A DNA stretch of 42,394 bases from Pseudomonas sp. GM79 (lineage in GTDB: Bacteria > Pseudomonadota > Gammaproteobacteria > Pseudomonadales > Pseudomonadaceae). The notes under the pieces were generated by a model. That model worked only from the letters and a program-made list of their open reading frames with translations. It was not told where the DNA came from and ran no database searches. The stretch spans positions 1-42,394 of the forward strand of contig NZ_AKJE01000027.1 of the NCBI RefSeq assembly GCF_000282495.1, in the 5' to 3' direction. Below, piece by piece: positions 34,437 through 41,953 of this stretch. The position numbers were made by a program, and so were the translations under genes. Positions within the stretch are counted from its first letter, which is position 1; each line of letters starts with the position of its first letter.

Positions 34437-34627
34437 GGTATTTCTCCTGTGAACATTTCAATGGGGAAAGTGGTTACACAAGGATTGACCGGGGGCCTTT
34501 GCGCGGAGTTTCATTTATTTATTAACCGGACATTTCGCAGGTTAGGCTTTATGTTTGCAGCCTTTGCCCCGAGAATGCGCAACGTATTCAGGCCATGGCG
34601 CTGAAGATCCAATCCCGTAGGAACGTT

Positions 34628-35005
34628 ATGAAACTCGATAAAAAGCAGGCCATTGCCCGCAGAAACCAGGAACTCGGCGGTGCTGTGCTTGGCGTCAACA
34701 ATTGCCATTTCACCGAATTGAACCGCAACCGCAACATCTTCTGGTTCGATATTCCGGTCGCGCGCCTGGCCGTTGGTCAGTACGAATGGATTCATTTGCT
34801 GATGCACACCCCGGATACCGACGAACTGCTGCACCTTAAAGTGCCGACGGTGTTCCTGCGCGAGAAACTCGAAGGCCTGGTGGTGCGCAACCAAGGCAAA
34901 CGCAAGGCAGCCCTGAGCCTGGAACTGAGCGCCGACAAGGACTCCTACCTGCAGGACATGCGTCCGGCCGGTACCAACGTCAACTTTGCGCAGTTCCGTC
35001 AGTAA
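34628..35005 (+). CDS. Conserved Pseudomonas protein of unknown function (PA3298-like by position)
   Basis: A 125-residue soluble protein with no signal peptide or membrane helix. The start MKLDKKQAIARRNQELGGAVLGVNNCHFTELNRNRNIFWFDIPVARL is basic and then beta-like. The rest reads EWIHLLMHTPDTDELLHLKVPTVFLREKLEGLVVRN and ends with DMRPAGTNVNFAQFRQ. I recognise no catalytic motif. The ATG at 34628 is preferred to one at 34595 because AGGAA lies seven bases before it. In P. aeruginosa, as I recall, a hypothetical gene also sits next to fadD1 at this place. Its job may relate to lipids, but that is only context. Confidence 0.78.
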   Translation: MKLDKKQAIARRNQELGGAVLGVNNCHFTELNRNRNIFWFDIPVARLAVGQYEWIHLLMHTPDTDELLHLKVPTVFLREKLEGLVVRNQGKRKAALSLELSADKDSYLQDMRPAGTNVNFAQFRQ

Positions 35006-35022
35006 CAGCAAAAGCTAAAAGC

Positions 35023-35105
35023 TTCGCGAGCAAGCCCGCTCCCACATTTAACCGAGTTCCTTCAGAAGGAATGCGATCAAATGTGGGAGCGGGCTTGCTC
35101 GCGAA
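35023..35105. repeat. Outward-facing REP pair, copy 10
   Basis: CGAGCAAGCCCGCTCCCACA and TGTGGGAGCGGGCTTGCTCG face away from each other with about 35 bases between them. It lies between the convergent unknown gene and fadD1. Confidence 0.9.
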
Positions 35106-35144
35106 GGCGGCCTGACAGGCGCTGAAAATATCTTGGCCAGAAAC

Positions 35145-35172
35145 AAAAAGCCCCGCATCTGCGGGGCTTTTT
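35145..35172. terminator. Terminator of fadD1, bidirectional
   Basis: AAAAAGCCCCGCA and TGCGGGGCTTTTT form a perfect 13-bp stem with a two-base loop, seven bases from the fadD1 stop. Confidence 0.92.
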
Positions 35173-35178
35173 GTTTGG

Positions 35179-36879
35179 CTAGGCGCTGACTTTCTTCACG
35201 CCCAGCTTCTTCAGCTCTTCGTCGCGCAGTTCGCGGCGCAGGATCTTGCCGACGTTGGTGGTCGGCAGCGCGTCGCGAAATTCCACGGCTTTCGGCACTT
35301 TGTAGCCAGTGACGTTAGCGCGCATGTGCTCCATCACCTGATCCTTGGTCAGGGTCACACCCGGTTTGGCGACGATAAAGATCTTGATCGCCTCGCCCGA
35401 CTTCTCGTCCGGCACACCAATGGCCGCGCATTGCAGCACGCCCGGCAGAGTCGCCAGCACGTCTTCAAGCTCATTGGGATACACGTTGAAACCGGACACC
35501 AGGATCATGTCTTTCTTGCGATCGACAATGCGCATGTAACCGTCAGGCTGGATCAGCGCGATGTCACCGGTCTTCAGCCAGCCTTCGCTGTCGAGTATTT
35601 CATCGGTGGCGTCCTGACGCTGCCAGTAGCCCTTCATGACTTGCGGACCTTTCACACACAGTTCACCGATGGCGCCCAACGGCTGTTCAACACCGGCATC
35701 GTCGATGACTTTGCACAGCGTCGATGGCACCGGAATACCGATGGTGCCGATCTGGATGTTCTGGCTCGGGTTCACCGTGGCCACCGGGCTGGTTTCGGTC
35801 ATGCCGTAACCTTCGCAGATCGGGCAACCGGTAACCTCTTTCCAGCGTTCGGCCGCGGCCAGTTGCAAGGCCATGCCGCCGGACAGAGTGATTTTCAGGC
35901 TGGAGAAATCCAGCTTGCGGAACGCTTCGTTGTTGCACAGCGCGACGAACAGCGTGTTCAGGCCGACGAAACCACTGAACTTCCACTTCGACAGTTCCTT
36001 GACCATCGCCGTCAGGTCGCGCGGGTTGCTGATCAGGATGTTGTGGTTGCCGATCAGCATCATCGCCATGCAATGAAAGGTGAACGCATAGATGTGGTAC
36101 AGCGGCAGCGGGGTGATCAGGATCTCGCAACCTTCATTGAGGTTGGAACCCATCAGCGCTTTGCACTGCAGCATGTTCGCCACCAGATTGCGATGGGTCA
36201 GCATCGCCCCCTTGGCCACGCCGGTAGTGCCACCGGTGTATTGCAGCACGGCAACGTCGCTGCTGGCCGGGTTGGCTTCCGCCACTGGCTGGCCATGGCC
36301 CTTGCGCAGCACGTCATTGAATTTGATGGCCTTGGGCAAGTGATACGCCGGAACCATCTTCTTCACGTACTTGATGACGCTGTTGACCAACAGACGCTTG
36401 AGCGGCGGCAGCAGGTCGGCCACTTCAGTGACGATCACATGCTTGACGCCGGTTTTCGGCACGACGGTCTCGGCCAGATGCGCCATGTTGGCCAGGCAGA
36501 CCAGGGCTTTGGCACCGGAATCGTTGAATTGGTGTTCCATTTCCCGCGCGGTGTACAGCGGGTTGGTATTGACCACGATCAGCCCGGCGCGGATGGCACC
36601 GAAAACGGCGACCGGGTACTGCAGCACGTTGGGGAGTTGCACGGCGATTCGATCGCCTGGTTGCAAATCGGTATGCTGTTGCAGGTAAGCAGCAAAGGCA
36701 CCGGACAATTCGTACAGCTCACCGTAGGTGATTGTCTTGCCCAGGTTGCTGAATGCCGGTTTGTCAGCGAAGCGTTGGCAGGATTGCTTCAACACTGCCT
36801 GAATATTCGGATACTCGTCTGGATTGATCTCGGCAGCAATTCCAGCTGGGTACTTATCCTTCCAAAAGTCTTCGATCAT
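35179..36879 (-). CDS. fadD1: Long-chain fatty acid-CoA ligase FadD1
   Basis: A 566-residue ATP-dependent acyl-CoA synthetase that activates free fatty acids for beta-oxidation, usually at the inner face of the membrane. The AMP-binding motif YTGGTTGVAKG spans 214-224. Others are YGMTETSP, GWLKTGDIALIQPDGYMRIVDRKKDMILVSGFNVYP, and the C-terminal NVGKILRREL with the adenylation Lys. Length is standard for FadD. It is paired with fadD2 upstream on the same strand; they share long identical stretches such as AGLIVVNTNPLYTAREM. A 384-base gap with its own possible operators separates them, so each probably has its own promoter. Confidence 0.95.
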   Translation of the reverse strand: MIEDFWKDKYPAGIAAEINPDEYPNIQAVLKQSCQRFADKPAFSNLGKTITYGELYELSGAFAAYLQQHTDLQPGDRIAVQLPNVLQYPVAVFGAIRAGLIVVNTNPLYTAREMEHQFNDSGAKALVCLANMAHLAETVVPKTGVKHVIVTEVADLLPPLKRLLVNSVIKYVKKMVPAYHLPKAIKFNDVLRKGHGQPVAEANPASSDVAVLQYTGGTTGVAKGAMLTHRNLVANMLQCKALMGSNLNEGCEILITPLPLYHIYAFTFHCMAMMLIGNHNILISNPRDLTAMVKELSKWKFSGFVGLNTLFVALCNNEAFRKLDFSSLKITLSGGMALQLAAAERWKEVTGCPICEGYGMTETSPVATVNPSQNIQIGTIGIPVPSTLCKVIDDAGVEQPLGAIGELCVKGPQVMKGYWQRQDATDEILDSEGWLKTGDIALIQPDGYMRIVDRKKDMILVSGFNVYPNELEDVLATLPGVLQCAAIGVPDEKSGEAIKIFIVAKPGVTLTKDQVMEHMRANVTGYKVPKAVEFRDALPTTNVGKILRRELRDEELKKLGVKKVSA

Positions 36880-37044
36880 GGAAGCCCACTCCTCAGCAAC
36901 GCGAATTCAAATACCGCATTTGGTGCGATTATTATTGGTGTGTGTTTTTGGTGAGTCTGGCTTTTAACATAGGCCGAGAAGTCACAAAGCGCGCCGAGAG
37001 TAGCAGCTTTGCCAAGGGCCGACTAGAGCCAAAATCGGCCCCTA

Positions 37045-37080
37045 TAGTCACATTTTTGACTCTTGACTAATAAATAGTCA
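37045..37080. promoter_or_regulatory. Cluster of TGACTA/TAGTCA half-sites upstream of fadD1
   Basis: TAGTCA (37045-37050), TGACTC (37057-37062), TGACTA (37064-37069) and TAGTCA (37075-37080) give two facing inverted repeats within 36 bases, about 165-200 bases upstream of the fadD1 start. The arrangement suggests a regulator-binding site, but the half-site does not match the PsrA or FadR motifs I know. Confidence 0.4.
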
Positions 37081-37147
37081 CTTTTAGAGCAAAAATTCTA
37101 TAGCGCCTTGGAAGCCTTTGAAATCGGGGCTTCAGCCCCTTAAAAGC

Positions 37148-37236
37148 ATCGCGGGCAAGCCCGCTCCCACAAGGTCCGCGTCGTACATATTCTTTATGCA
37201 CAACACTAAACTTGTGGGAGCGTGGCTTGCCCGCGA
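37148..37236. repeat. Outward-facing REP pair, copy 11, variant arms
   Basis: The left arm is of the ATCGCGGGCAAGCCCGCTC type, the right arm of the GAGCGTGGCTTGCCCGCGA type, so the two halves belong to slightly different REP subtypes. It follows the fadD2 stop by 28 bases. Confidence 0.88.
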
Positions 37237-37263
37237 CCCGCGCGAAGCGCGGCCATTCAACGA

Positions 37264-38952
37264 TCAGGCGATCTCTCGCAACTCCCGCCGCAGAATCTTG
37301 CCCACCGGCGTCATCGGCAACGACTCTCGCAAGACGATGTGCTTGGGGACTTTGTACGCCGTGAAATTTTCCTTGCAGTAGGCCTTCAGCTCTTCAAGGC
37401 TCACCCCGGATTCACGGGCCACCACAAACAACTTCACCGCCTCCCCCGAACGCTCGTCCGGCACGCCGATCACCGCGCAGTTGGCGACTTTCGGGTGAGC
37501 CATCACCACGTCTTCGATCTCGTTCGGGTACACGTTGAAGCCCGAGACGATGATCATGTCTTTCTTGCGATCGACGATACGCACGAAACCGTCCGGGTCG
37601 ATCACCGCAATGTCACCGGACTTGAACCAGCCGTCGGCGTCCAGCACTTCGGCGGTGGCTTCGGGTTTCTGCCAATAGCCCTTCATGATCTGCGGGCCCT
37701 TGATGCACAGTTCGCCACGCTCGCCCAGCGATTGCTCGACGCCTTCATCGTTGATCACTTTCAGGGCCGTGCCTGGCACCGGCAGGCCGACCGTGCCGAT
37801 GCGCGACTTGTCGCCATAAGGGTTGGTGCAGGCCACCGGCGAGGTTTCGGTCAGGCCGTAACCTTCGGTGATGCGGCAACCGGTGAGCTGCTCCCAGCGC
37901 TCGGCCGTGGCCTTGACCAGCGCGGTGCCGCCGGAGTTGGTGAGTTTGAGGCTGGAGAAATCCAGGGTCTTGAAGTCGGGATGGTCCATGAGCGCGACGA
38001 ACAGCGTGTTGAGCCCCAGCAGCGCCGAAAACCGCCAGTTCTTCAGTTCCTTGATGAAGTTACCAATGTCCCGTGGATTGGTGATCAGCACGTTGTGGTT
38101 GCCGGTCACCATCATGCACATGCAGTTCGCCGTGAAGGCATAGATATGGTACAGCGGCAGCGGCGCGATCATCACTTCCAGGCCTTCGCGCAGCAGTGGT
38201 TGACCGTCCGCACCAAATTGCCCCAGGCACGCCCGCGCCTGCTGCATGTTCGCTACCAGATTGCCGTGGGTCAGCATGGCGCCCTTGGCCAGCCCGGTGG
38301 TGCCGCCGGTGTATTGCAGCACGGCGATATCATCGAGGCCAACGTTCAGCGGTTTGATGCCCAGGCCCCGGCCCAGGCGCAGCGCGCTCTTGAAGGAAAT
38401 AGCCTGCGGCAAGGAATAGTTCGGGACCATCTTCTTGACTTTGCTCACCAGGGTATTGACCAGCCAACCCTTGGCGGTGGGCATCAGGTCGCCCATCTTC
38501 GCTTCGATCAGGTACTGAATGTCGGTGTCGGGCAGCACTTCCTGGACCTTCTGTCCGAACACGTTCAGGTACACCAGCGCCCGGGCACCGGAGTCCTTGA
38601 ACTGATGACGCATCTCCCGCGCGGTGTACAACGGGTTGGTATTGACCACGATCAGCCCGGCGCGCAAGGCACCGAACACGGCAATCGGGTAATGCAGGAC
38701 GTTGGGCATCTGCACCGCGATGCGATCCCCCGGCATCAGGTCGGTGTGGGCTTGCAGGTAACCGGCGAATGCGGCGCTGTAGCGTTCCAGTTCGGCGTAG
38801 GTCAGGGTCACGCCCATGTTGCTGAACGCCGGGCGGTCGGCAAATTTCTTGCAGGAACGCTCGAACACCTCGATCACCGACTTATAGGCTCCAAGATCAA
38901 TATCCAGGGGCACGCCAGCCGGGCGCTTGTCATTCCAGAAAGCAGGTTGCAT
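37264..38952 (-). CDS. fadD2: Long-chain fatty acid-CoA ligase FadD2
   Basis: A 562-residue paralogue of FadD1 with the same domain order: the AMP-binding motif YTGGTTGLAKG (214-224), YGLTETSP, GWFKSGDIAVIDPDGFVRIVDRKKDMIIVSGFNVYP, and PVGKILRREL near the C-terminus with the catalytic Lys. All expected active-site residues are present. In P. aeruginosa the two enzymes differ in chain-length preference and regulation; which fatty acids this one favours cannot be read. GAGGAC precedes the ATG. It is divergent from the lipase-like gene across a 258-base gap. Confidence 0.95.
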   Translation of the reverse strand: MQPAFWNDKRPAGVPLDIDLGAYKSVIEVFERSCKKFADRPAFSNMGVTLTYAELERYSAAFAGYLQAHTDLMPGDRIAVQMPNVLHYPIAVFGALRAGLIVVNTNPLYTAREMRHQFKDSGARALVYLNVFGQKVQEVLPDTDIQYLIEAKMGDLMPTAKGWLVNTLVSKVKKMVPNYSLPQAISFKSALRLGRGLGIKPLNVGLDDIAVLQYTGGTTGLAKGAMLTHGNLVANMQQARACLGQFGADGQPLLREGLEVMIAPLPLYHIYAFTANCMCMMVTGNHNVLITNPRDIGNFIKELKNWRFSALLGLNTLFVALMDHPDFKTLDFSSLKLTNSGGTALVKATAERWEQLTGCRITEGYGLTETSPVACTNPYGDKSRIGTVGLPVPGTALKVINDEGVEQSLGERGELCIKGPQIMKGYWQKPEATAEVLDADGWFKSGDIAVIDPDGFVRIVDRKKDMIIVSGFNVYPNEIEDVVMAHPKVANCAVIGVPDERSGEAVKLFVVARESGVSLEELKAYCKENFTAYKVPKHIVLRESLPMTPVGKILRRELREIA

Positions 38953-39210
38953 TGTTCTTGTCCTCTTTACCTGAGCCTATCCGGGGCCGCTTTCTGTCCT
39001 TTCTCAAAAACAGAAAGCGAAAAACGGTGCTTCCCGGACACTAGCAGCTATAACGAATCAGGCAAATATGCGCACGGTCGTCATTGATCGCGTGAATCTT
39101 GCTGCCCCGGCGTGGCCTGATCAGACAGTAGGCGACGGGATGCGCTATACAATGCATCGAGGCTGTTTCCCACCCGGCAGCCTCATGCAGCCCAACGCAA
39201 AGGAATCGCC
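38953..39210. promoter_or_regulatory. Divergent promoter region fadD2 / lipase-like gene
   Basis: A 258-base gap between two divergent starts. A short AT-richer stretch at about 38995-39075 is the likely promoter zone. I saw no clean operator. Confidence 0.4.
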
Positions 39211-40155
39211 ATGATCCACGACACTTTCTGGCTGACCGCGAGTGACCGCAGCCGCCTCTTCGTCAACCAGTGGCTGCCGGCCGCGCCGCTCAAGGCGGTG
39301 ATCCTGCTGGCCCACGGCATGGCGGAACACAGCGGCCGTTACGCCCGTCTGGCGCAAGCATGCTGTGATCGGGATTACGGTGTGTATGCGCCGGATCTAC
39401 GTGGACATGGCAAAACTGCCGAAAACGGCACCTTGGGCCATTTCGCCGATGATGATGGCTGGTGCAAAGTGGTCGGCGACCTGGCCAGCCTTAACCAACA
39501 TATCGGCCAACAGCATCCCGGCGTGCCGATCGTATTGCTCGGCCACAGCATGGGCAGCTACATCGCCCAGGCTTATTTGCTGCACCACAGCGCCAGCCTG
39601 CACGGGGCGATTCTCAGCGGCTCGAACTTCCAGCCCGTAACGCTCTATCGCGCAGCGCGACAGATTGCTCGCCTCGAACGCCTGCGCCAAGGGCCCAAGG
39701 GTCTCAGTGCGCTGATCGAATGGCTGTCGTTCGGCTCATTCAACAAGAAATTCAAACCGGCGCGCACGCCGTTCGACTGGCTGAGCCGCGACCCGACTGA
39801 AGTCGACAAATACGCCAATGACCCGCTCTGCGGCTTTCGCTGCACCAATCAACTGTGGATCGATTTGCTCGGCGGCTTGCAGCAAATCAGCAAAGCGTCC
39901 AATCTCGCCCAGATCGATCCGGGCCTGCCGCTGCTGGTGATCGGCGGCGAATGTGATCCGGTGAGCGAAGGCAAACGTCTGAAAGATCTGGCCCACGCCC
40001 TGCGCGACGCTGGCTGCCAGAACCTGCAGCTGACTATTTACCCGCAGGCCCGGCATGAACTGTTCAATGAAATCAATCGCGATGAAGTGACTGCCGATGT
40101 GCTGAACTGGATCGCCCAGGACTTGAGCGCTCGCCGGCCACCCAGAACCGAATAG
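39211..40155 (+). CDS. Alpha/beta hydrolase, monoacylglycerol lipase/lysophospholipase type
   Basis: A 314-residue hydrolase with a full triad: S113 in GHSMGS, D249 in GGECDPVS and H282 in ARHELFNE. The early HGMAEHSGRYARLA segment is a hallmark of the monoglyceride lipase/lysophospholipase group, and DLRGHGKTA follows. No signal peptide is visible, so it acts in the cytoplasm, probably releasing fatty acids from lysolipids or monoacylglycerol. Its neighbours, two fatty acid-CoA ligases and an enoyl-CoA hydratase, fit that role. AAGGAAT precedes the ATG. phaJ1 starts 45 bases after the stop. Confidence 0.9.
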   Translation: MIHDTFWLTASDRSRLFVNQWLPAAPLKAVILLAHGMAEHSGRYARLAQACCDRDYGVYAPDLRGHGKTAENGTLGHFADDDGWCKVVGDLASLNQHIGQQHPGVPIVLLGHSMGSYIAQAYLLHHSASLHGAILSGSNFQPVTLYRAARQIARLERLRQGPKGLSALIEWLSFGSFNKKFKPARTPFDWLSRDPTEVDKYANDPLCGFRCTNQLWIDLLGGLQQISKASNLAQIDPGLPLLVIGGECDPVSEGKRLKDLAHALRDAGCQNLQLTIYPQARHELFNEINRDEVTADVLNWIAQDLSARRPPRTE

Positions 40156-40200
40156 TTTTTTTGTGGATTTTTTTTTAATTCGTCACAGGAATCAAGACAG

Positions 40201-40671
40201 ATGACCCAGGTTACCAACACGCCTTACGAAGCCCTTGAAGTCGGCCAGACCGCCAGCTACAGCAAGACCGTCGAAGAGCGCGACATTCAGTTGTTCGCCG
40301 CGATGTCCGGCGACCACAACCCGGTGCACCTGGACGCCGAGTTCGCCGCCGCCAGCATGTTCAAGGAGCGTATCGCCCACGGCATGTTCAGCGGCGCGTT
40401 GATCAGCGCGGCGGTGGCTTGCGAGTTGCCTGGGCCGGGGACGATTTATATCGGTCAGACGATGAGCTTTCAAAAGCCGGTGAAAATTGGCGACACGCTG
40501 ACTGTGCGCCTGGAAATTCTCGAGAAACTGCCGAAGTTTCGTGTACGTATCGCCACTCGGGTGTTCAACCAGCGCGATGAGTTGGTCGTGGATGGCGAGG
40601 CGGAAATTCTGGCGCCGCGCAAGCAACAGACCGTGACGTTGCCGACGTTGCCGGCGATCAGCATCGGCTGA
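40201..40671 (+). CDS. phaJ1: (R)-specific enoyl-CoA hydratase PhaJ1 (MaoC family)
   Basis: A 156-residue hot-dog-fold enzyme that hydrates trans-2-enoyl-CoA to (R)-3-hydroxyacyl-CoA, the monomer for polyhydroxyalkanoate synthesis. The hydratase 2 motif is intact: D38 and H43 in SGDHNPVHLD, then ERIAHGMFSGALIS. Later segments FQKPVKIGDTLTVRLEILEKLPKFRVRIATRVFNQRDELVVDGEAEI and the end PAISIG match PhaJ1 of P. aeruginosa (PA3302) as I remember it. AGGAA precedes the ATG. It converges on an efflux operon across REP 12. Confidence 0.92.
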   Translation: MTQVTNTPYEALEVGQTASYSKTVEERDIQLFAAMSGDHNPVHLDAEFAAASMFKERIAHGMFSGALISAAVACELPGPGTIYIGQTMSFQKPVKIGDTLTVRLEILEKLPKFRVRIATRVFNQRDELVVDGEAEILAPRKQQTVTLPTLPAISIG

Positions 40672-40718
40672 CCTCACCGCTCATCTGTGGCCCGGATGGG
40701 CTTTCTGCGGGGGCTTCT

Positions 40719-40852
40719 TGTGGCGAGGGAGCTTGCTCCCGTTCGGCTGCGAAGCAGCCGTAAAATAGCTGCCACCGCGCCTGATCAGGTGCGTCGAGGC
40801 GTCCGATTTGGGGGCGCTTCGCCCCCCAGCGGGAGCAAGCTCCCTCGCCACA
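40719..40852. repeat. REP pair of a second family, copy 12
   Basis: Inverted arms TGTGGCGAGGGAGCTTGCTC and GAGCAAGCTCCCTCGCCACA enclose two inner hairpins, one around GGCTGC/GCAGCC and one GGGGGCG/CGCCCCC. The whole block can fold into a branched structure. It separates convergent phaJ1 and the efflux operon. Confidence 0.9.
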
Positions 40853-40871
40853 GTGGACCGCAGCGCTGCGA

Positions 40872-41735
40872 TTATTGATGCCCCTCCTGCACCTGCACAC
40901 TCGCCGTCATCCCCGCGCTCAAACTGATCCCTTCAGGCAACGTGTCGAGCTTGATCCGCACCGGAATCCGCTGCGCCAGGCGTACCCAGTTAAACGTCGG
41001 TTCCACCTCGGCCAGCAACTGCCCATCGGGCGTGGTATTGCGGTCGGTAATCCCGCGACTGATGCTTTCGACGTGCCCCTGCAACGCCTCCCCGGCGCTC
41101 ATGAGCCAGACTTTGACCGGATCGCCGACGCGAATTCGCGGCAGTTTGGTTTCTTCAAAATACGCCTGCACATAAAAGGTCGAATCGTCGATCAACGCCA
41201 TCACCGGTTGCCCGGCATTCACGTAATTACCCTGGGCCAGACGCAGGTTGGTGACGTGACCGCTGCGCGGCGCATGCACCTCGCTGCGAGTCAGGTTGAG
41301 TTGCGCGACCTTGGCTTCAGCCTGAGCTTCGCGCAGTTCGCCCCGGGCGATGCCGGCATTGATTTGCGCGTTCTCGCGCAGTTCGGCGCTGATCGCCTGC
41401 GGCCCGAGACTGGCTCGGCGGCTGGCTTCGTGTTCACGCAAACCGAGTTGCTGCTGACGGGTCTGCACCACCGCTTGCGCCTTCTCCAGCGCGGCTTCGA
41501 AACGATCACGGTCGATACTCAGCAACACATCGCCAGCCTTGACCTGTTGGTTATCGAAAGCCTTGAGCTCTCGCACCCAGCCAGACACGTCGGGGGCGAT
41601 GACTACGACGTCGGCGCGGATCCGCGCGTCGCGAGTCCAAGGCGTCAACATGTAGTACTGCCACAGATGGAAGCCGGCAAAAATCGCCAGCGCCGTCAGG
41701 CTCAGGGTTATCGCGACACGTACGGATGTACGCAT
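40872..41735 (-). CDS. aaeA: HlyD/EmrA-type membrane-fusion protein of an AaeAB-like efflux pump
   Basis: A 287-residue periplasmic adaptor anchored by one N-terminal helix (about 8-28). Landmarks are TRDARIRADVVVIAPDVSGWVRELKAFDNQQVKAGDVLLSIDRDRF as the first lipoyl half, a coiled-coil segment at about 75-150, and VHAPRSGHVTNLRLAQGNYVNAGQPVMALID as the second half. This matches AaeA, which pairs with the AaeB membrane pump to export aromatic acids such as hydroxybenzoate. The ATG at 41735 has AAGGAG six bases upstream. It is the last gene of the AaeB-AaeX-AaeA order, with 11 bases separating it from aaeX. Confidence 0.9.
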   Translation of the reverse strand: MRTSVRVAITLSLTALAIFAGFHLWQYYMLTPWTRDARIRADVVVIAPDVSGWVRELKAFDNQQVKAGDVLLSIDRDRFEAALEKAQAVVQTRQQQLGLREHEASRRASLGPQAISAELRENAQINAGIARGELREAQAEAKVAQLNLTRSEVHAPRSGHVTNLRLAQGNYVNAGQPVMALIDDSTFYVQAYFEETKLPRIRVGDPVKVWLMSAGEALQGHVESISRGITDRNTTPDGQLLAEVEPTFNWVRLAQRIPVRIKLDTLPEGISLSAGMTASVQVQEGHQ

Positions 41736-41746
41736 ATTCAACTCCT

Positions 41747-41953
41747 TTATAAAGGCCCGAGGACGACGGTGATCAAGGTCAATACACAGACGTACAAGGC
41801 GCAATCAAACAATGCTTCGTGCCAGATCCAGCGACCGACCGGGGTCAGGCGCAATACCATGCGCAACGCTCCGGTCACCAGCAACGCCAGCAACACATCA
41901 ATCAGAAACGGACTGAGCAGCACGCCGCCCACCGACCACTCACGCAAGCCCAT
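41747..41953 (-). CDS. aaeX: DUF1656 small membrane protein, AaeX-like
   Basis: A 68-residue protein with two membrane helices (about 8-30 and 45-66). It starts MGLREWSVGGVLLSPFLIDVLLALL and carries RLTPVGRWIWHEALFDCALYVCVLTLI, typical of AaeX/DUF1656 proteins found between the pump and adaptor genes. The ATG lies inside the end of the pump gene (14-base overlap in another frame), so its translation is probably coupled to it. Function unknown; likely a pump accessory. Confidence 0.85.
   Translation of the reverse strand: MGLREWSVGGVLLSPFLIDVLLALLVTGALRMVLRLTPVGRWIWHEALFDCALYVCVLTLITVVLGPL

Larger units (their letters stand above)
36880..37263. other. 384-bp region between fadD2 and fadD1
   Basis: It holds an AT-rich promoter-like segment nearest fadD1, a cluster of TGACTA half-sites at 37045-37080, a small GGGGCTTCAGCCCC hairpin at 37125-37138, and REP pair 11 beside the fadD2 stop. 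No coding sequence was seen. Confidence 0.6.

Noticed and set aside
35326..36954. 542-codon frame antisense to fadD1
   Set aside because: Shadow of a clear acyl-CoA synthetase gene. A similar long antisense frame over fadD2 (37222-39087) was rejected for the same reason.
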